The notes under the pieces are model-generated. The model saw nothing but the letters and a program-made list of their open reading frames with translations, did not search any database and was not told the DNA's origin. The position numbers and the translations under genes are program-made. Below are positions 12,960 to 16,045 of a stretch of DNA of 16,045 nt, one piece after another (positions within the stretch are counted from its first letter, which is position 1; the number at the start of each line of letters is the position of its first letter). The stretch spans positions 1-16,045 of the forward strand of contig URWW01000037.1 in the NCBI GenBank assembly GCA_900551665.1, in the 5' to 3' direction. Source of the stretch: an uncultured Collinsella sp. GTDB lineage: Bacteria; Actinomycetota; Coriobacteriia; Coriobacteriales; Coriobacteriaceae.

Positions 12960-14357
12960 ATGACCCGTCATTTCGGTGAGATGCTGCTCGAGCGCCGTCG
13001 TCAGATGGGCGCTTCGATTCAGCAGGTCGCCAACGTCATCAAAATCCGGCCGCAGATCATCGAGTACTTCGAGACCGAGAACTTCGCCGCCATGCCGCCT
13101 CGTGGCTACTCCCAGGGGATCATCTCAAGCTATGCGCGCTACCTTGGACTGAACCCGCGTGAGGTGGTCGACGCCTATTTCGATGCCCTGCATGAGTACG
13201 AGCGCAACGGTTCCGGCGGCCGCGTCGGCCGTTTCCAGGATGCCGCCGCCGACGCCAATCCCCGCAGCTCCAATGCCGCGGGCCGATATATGATGGTCAA
13301 TTCTGTGCCTGCGTCACGCTATGGTCAGCGCCCGCCCCAGGCCGGATACGTGTCCGAATCCTCATCTGCGCATGAGCCCGTTTCCGCTTCGCGACTTCGA
13401 CCGGTCAACACCGCCGACTCCCGCCGTCGTCCCTCGCAGGGCGGATACGACCCCACCCTGCGTTCGCGTACCCGTCGTCCCGACGGCTACCCGGCCTCCG
13501 ACCAGCGCGATCCTCGCACCCGCGCTCCTCGTTCACAGGACGGGCGTCCCTATCGCGAGCCCCGTGGATCACGTGGCGCCTATCCCGATCAGCGGCCCGC
13601 TCGCCGCTCGTCCGGCGGGCAGCCCCCACGCGGGGGCGCCGGACGTGGACAAGCTCCTCGCGGTGGGTCTCGTCCGCCCCAACAGGGCCCTGATATGAAA
13701 TTCCTGGCCATCATGGTGCTCGGCATCTTGATCCTCATCGCGTTGGTCATGGTGCTGCTGCGCGGTTGCGCACCTAAGCCCGAAGTAGCCGGTAGCGCAT
13801 CTTCGACCCCCTCTGCCCAGAAAGCGGATTCAAAGGACACCTCCGAGGATTCAACTGATGTCGATGAGGGAACCGATTCGTCTACGGACGAGGGTGACGA
13901 TGCAGACGATTCGTCCTCATCCGAAGACAAGACCGCCAAGTCCACCAAGGATGATGAGCCCGAGGAGACCATCGTCAAGGTCAAGCTCAAGGAAAAGGGC
14001 GCAGTTGCCTGGATCGAGGTCAAGCTCGACGGCAAGGTCGTCTTGGGCAAACAGGTCGTCGGTCCCTTCGAGGAGGAATTCAAGGTCGAGACGCAGATCG
14101 ACATCACCACTAACACGCCGAGCGCGGTCGCCATCTATAAAAACGGCGACAAGGTCCGCTACGATACGAAGGTCTCTGGTGTCGGCAAGGTCTCGATTCT
14201 CGCGCCTAAGAAGGAAGCGCCCGAGAAGGTCGTCGACAGCGACGGTGACGGAACGCCCGATATGACCATCGACGAGGCGAAGGAAGCGGGCGTCACCATT
14301 CCCGAAGACGTCCTTGCCGCCGCCGAGAAGACCGACGAGCCGACGACCGAACAGTAA
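12960..14357 (+). CDS. RodZ-like membrane protein: HTH_25 domain, Arg-rich linker, TM, DUF4115-like outer domain
   Basis: RodZ-family proteins link the cytoskeleton or cell-wall machinery to the membrane; the exact role here is inferred from architecture. The ATG directly follows the ftsK stop, with GGAGGG (12948-12953) 6 nt upstream. Order in 465 residues: helix-turn-helix domain (about 4-78, FGEMLLERRRQMGASIQQVA to YARYLGLNPREVV), a disordered Arg/Pro/Gly/Gln-rich linker (about 85-245) ending in an RGG-like tail (223-239), one membrane helix (247-267), an acidic Ser/Asp/Thr-rich linker (about 275-337), and a small beta domain resembling DUF4115 (about 338-414). A Ca2+-loop-like motif DSDGDGTPD (426-434) precedes an acidic tail. 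The cytoplasmic side has 39 Arg and 1 Lys; the outer side has 1 Arg and about 23 Lys. Eight TCA codons occur, unlike ppdK or glyS. B. subtilis ymfM (rodZ) also lies in the pgsA-cinA-recA neighbourhood. Confidence 0.85.
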   Translation: MTRHFGEMLLERRRQMGASIQQVANVIKIRPQIIEYFETENFAAMPPRGYSQGIISSYARYLGLNPREVVDAYFDALHEYERNGSGGRVGRFQDAAADANPRSSNAAGRYMMVNSVPASRYGQRPPQAGYVSESSSAHEPVSASRLRPVNTADSRRRPSQGGYDPTLRSRTRRPDGYPASDQRDPRTRAPRSQDGRPYREPRGSRGAYPDQRPARRSSGGQPPRGGAGRGQAPRGGSRPPQQGPDMKFLAIMVLGILILIALVMVLLRGCAPKPEVAGSASSTPSAQKADSKDTSEDSTDVDEGTDSSTDEGDDADDSSSSEDKTAKSTKDDEPEETIVKVKLKEKGAVAWIEVKLDGKVVLGKQVVGPFEEEFKVETQIDITTNTPSAVAIYKNGDKVRYDTKVSGVGKVSILAPKKEAPEKVVDSDGDGTPDMTIDEAKEAGVTIPEDVLAAAEKTDEPTTEQ

Positions 14358-14362
14358 TCGAC

Positions 14363-14378
14363 CGGTCCGCGTGGACCG
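14363..14378 (+). promoter_or_regulatory. GC hairpin 5' of the yajQ ribosome-binding site
   Basis: CGGTCC (14363-14368) and GGACCG (14373-14378) form a perfect 6-bp stem with a GCGT loop. It lies in the 39-nt gap after the RodZ-like gene, 5 nt before AAAGGAG (14384-14390). The downstream bases are A-rich with no T-tract, so it is probably an RNA-processing or stability element, not a terminator. Confidence 0.45.
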
Positions 14379-14396
14379 AATTGAAAGGAGCCTACT

Positions 14397-14894
14397 ATGG
14401 CAAAAGACTCGAGCTTCGACGTTGTGTCCGAAGTCAACATGCAGGAGGTCGACAACGCCTATCAGCAGACGGCCCGCGAGCTCTCCCAGCGCTATGACCT
14501 GAAGGATTCTGGCGCCACGATCGAGCTGTCCAAGGCGGACAAGCTCTTCACCATCAACGCGCCGGCCGACTTCGTCTCCCGCCAGATCATCGATGTCCTC
14601 TCATCCAAGCTCATCAAGCGCGGCGTCGATATCAAGACCGTCAAGTGGGACGATCCGCAGGCTGCGAGCGGCGGTACCGTCCGCGTGCTCGGCCATATCG
14701 TCGAAGGTATCGACCAGGCTACCGCTAAAAAGATCAACAAGGACGTCAAAGATCAGAAGCTCAAGGTCAAGGTGACCATCGAGGCTGACAAACTTCGCGT
14801 CACCAGCGCATCCAAGGACGCCCTGCAGCAGGTCATCGCCTTCCTGCGCGATCAGGATTACGGCCAGCCCCTCCAGTTCACGAACTACCGCTAA
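14397..14894 (+). CDS. yajQ: YajQ-family nucleotide-binding protein
   Basis: This belongs to the conserved UPF0234/YajQ family (DUF520) of small cytoplasmic proteins with two ferredoxin-like folds. Some members bind cyclic di-GMP or other nucleotides and act as transcription co-regulators; the role in this organism is not known. The ATG at 14397 has AAAGGAG (14384-14390) 6 nt upstream, and the 165 residues match the family length. Signatures: SFDVVSEVNMQEVDNAYQQ (6-24), KLIKRGVD (71-78), ASGGTVR (90-96), GIDQATAKKI and the C-terminal LQFTNYR ending. Family members usually have FDFKGS where this one has YDLKDSG. The stop overlaps the AAGGAG ribosome-binding sequence of rimO, with 9 nt between genes, so coupling is likely. 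Confidence 0.93.
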   Translation: MAKDSSFDVVSEVNMQEVDNAYQQTARELSQRYDLKDSGATIELSKADKLFTINAPADFVSRQIIDVLSSKLIKRGVDIKTVKWDDPQAASGGTVRVLGHIVEGIDQATAKKINKDVKDQKLKVKVTIEADKLRVTSASKDALQQVIAFLRDQDYGQPLQFTNYR

Positions 14895-14903
14895 GGAGCG
14901 CCC

Positions 14904-16045
14904 ATGGCTCACGGCTCCATTCTCTACATCACGCTCGGCTGCGCCAAAAACGAGGTCGACACCGACCGCATGCGCGCCCTTCTCAACGGGGCGGGCTACG
15001 ACGAGGTCTTTTCCGCTGAGGACGCCGACGCGGTGATCATCAACACGTGTTCGTTCCTCGCATCCGCGACGTCCGAGAGCATCGAGACCACGCTTACGCT
15101 TGCCGAGGAGATCTCCGAGGGCGTTCGCGGGACTCGCATCGTCATGTGCGGCTGCGTGCCCTCTCGGTATGGCTCCGAGCTCCCCGATGAGCTCCCCGAA
15201 GTCGCCGCATTCGTTCGCACCGACGAGGAGGACGGCATCGTTTCCGTCATGGATGAGGTACTCGGCGTCGAGCGCGTCGACCCTCCGTTCATTCCGAGTG
15301 TCAAGCGCACGGTCGAGAGCGCCGTCGCCTATGTCAAGATCTCCGATGGCTGCGACCGTTACTGCAGCTTCTGCGCGATTCCCTACATCCGCGGTCGCTA
15401 TCATTCCCGCTCCGCCGAGAGCATCCTCTCCGAAGTTCGCAACCTGGTTGCCGGCGGCGTGCGCGAGATCGTCCTCATCGGTCAGGACACGGGTATCTGG
15501 GGCACCGATTTCAAGGGCGAGGTCGACGGCCCCACCAACTTGGCGCAGCTCATGGTCGCCGTCGCCGAGGCGGTCCGTCCCGAGCATGTCTGGATCCGCG
15601 TCCTCTACCTGCAGCCCGAAGGCATGACCGACGAGCTCATCGCCGCCATTCGCGACACGCCCGAGGTCCTGCCCTATATCGACATCCCCGTGCAGCACTG
15701 CAACGCGCGCGTCCTGAAGGCGATGCATCGTTCCGGCTCCGCTGAGCAGCTTTCCGACCTCTTCGCGAAGCTTCGCGCCGAGATCCCCGCGATGGTTATC
15801 CGCACCACCAGTCTCGTCGGCTTCCCCGGCGAGACCGATGAGGAGGCGGCCGAGATGCTCGCGTTCATGGATCGTGAGGGCTTCGATTACACGAGCGTGT
15901 TCCCGTACTCTCAGGAGGAGGGTACGTTCGCCGCGAAGATGGATGGTCAGGTCGACGAGGACGTGAAGCTCGAGCGCACCCAGGCCGCTATGGACTTGGC
16001 CGAGGCTCTCGGCTTTGCCGCCACTGCCGCCCATGTTGGCGAGGT
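14904..16045 (+). CDS. rimO: Ribosomal protein S12 methylthiotransferase RimO, 3'-truncated by window edge
   Basis: RimO is a radical-SAM enzyme with two iron-sulfur clusters that beta-methylthiolates the conserved Asp88 of ribosomal protein S12. The ATG at 14904 has AAGGAG (14893-14898) 5 nt upstream. The frame is open through the last base, giving 380 complete codons, and the C-terminal TRAM domain is mostly missing. N-terminal cluster ligands: Cys13 (LGCAKNEVD), Cys49 (INTCSF) and Cys84 (CGCVPSRYG); Cys82 is an extra neighbouring cysteine. The radical-SAM motif CDRYCSFC has Cys150, Cys154 and Cys157, followed by AIPYIRGRYHSR. Later blocks include IVLIGQDTGIWG, YIDIPVQHCNARVLKAMHR and TTSLVGFPGETDEE. 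KNEVD at the first cysteine and RGRYHSR after the third favour RimO over MiaB. In related genomes pgsA, cinA and recA often follow. Confidence 0.96.
   Translation, partial: MAHGSILYITLGCAKNEVDTDRMRALLNGAGYDEVFSAEDADAVIINTCSFLASATSESIETTLTLAEEISEGVRGTRIVMCGCVPSRYGSELPDELPEVAAFVRTDEEDGIVSVMDEVLGVERVDPPFIPSVKRTVESAVAYVKISDGCDRYCSFCAIPYIRGRYHSRSAESILSEVRNLVAGGVREIVLIGQDTGIWGTDFKGEVDGPTNLAQLMVAVAEAVRPEHVWIRVLYLQPEGMTDELIAAIRDTPEVLPYIDIPVQHCNARVLKAMHRSGSAEQLSDLFAKLRAEIPAMVIRTTSLVGFPGETDEEAAEMLAFMDREGFDYTSVFPYSQEEGTFAAKMDGQVDEDVKLERTQAAMDLAEALGFAATAAHVGE

Noticed and set aside
10689..12971. 760-codon minus-strand frame over ftsK
   Set aside because: Codon-aligned shadow of ftsK with no family motifs. 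It ends just downstream of the TTA codon of ftsK.
14601..16034. 477-codon minus-strand frame over yajQ and rimO
   Set aside because: Codon-aligned shadow that ends exactly at a TCA codon of yajQ. The sense strand encodes complete YajQ and RimO motifs.
1..16045. Mobile element, defence system, CRISPR array or biosynthetic cluster
   Set aside because: Reading all gene-sized frames shows only conserved housekeeping families on one strand. No transposase, integrase, direct-repeat array or attachment-site-like duplication was seen.

Overview
The window looks like a high-GC, non-mycelial actinobacterium, most likely of the class Coriobacteriia (a Collinsella, Olsenella or Atopobium relative). This rests on gene content and style, not on a database match. 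The sequence is GC-rich with short intergenic gaps, uses RNase J and a separate-subunit glycyl-tRNA synthetase, and carries a pyruvate,phosphate dikinase next to its dedicated regulatory kinase/phosphorylase. All confident genes read on the + strand. No IS element, phage gene, CRISPR array, rRNA or tRNA was seen; this is a chromosomal housekeeping block.

Layout: (1) 1-4421, translation and secretion. This part holds the 3' end of trmD (tRNA m1G37 methyltransferase), overlapped by lepB (signal peptidase I), then glyQ and glyS end to end, closed by a clear intrinsic terminator. (2) 4422-8419, the pyruvate/PEP switch. A P-loop PPDK regulatory protein is followed 193 nt later by ppdK, closed by an 11-bp UUCG-capped terminator. 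The two genes work together: the regulator phosphorylates and dephosphorylates the Thr two residues before the PPDK catalytic His. (3) 8420-16045, RNA decay and the cell envelope or division. A well-formed promoter leads into rnj (RNase J), then ftsK, a RodZ-like membrane HTH protein, yajQ and rimO (cut by the window end). Gaps of 0-39 nt suggest one operon of rnj-ftsK-rodZ-like-yajQ-rimO.

Two places deserve the most attention. The first is the rnj leader (8432-8580). Its best promoter places the start of transcription on or beside the ATG of an unrecognised 37-codon ORF. That ORF runs through a terminator-like hairpin and overlaps the rnj start codon out of frame, so a leaderless leader peptide or attenuator controlling RNase J is possible. 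The second is the RodZ-like protein. Its cytoplasmic half uses Arg almost exclusively and its extracytoplasmic half uses Lys almost exclusively. It also has an RGG-like juxtamembrane tail, a strongly acidic outer linker and a Ca2+-loop-like motif near the C terminus. Both are hypotheses built on direct sequence observations. The rest of the window is conserved core metabolism and information processing. Large open frames on the minus strand are codon-phase shadows.
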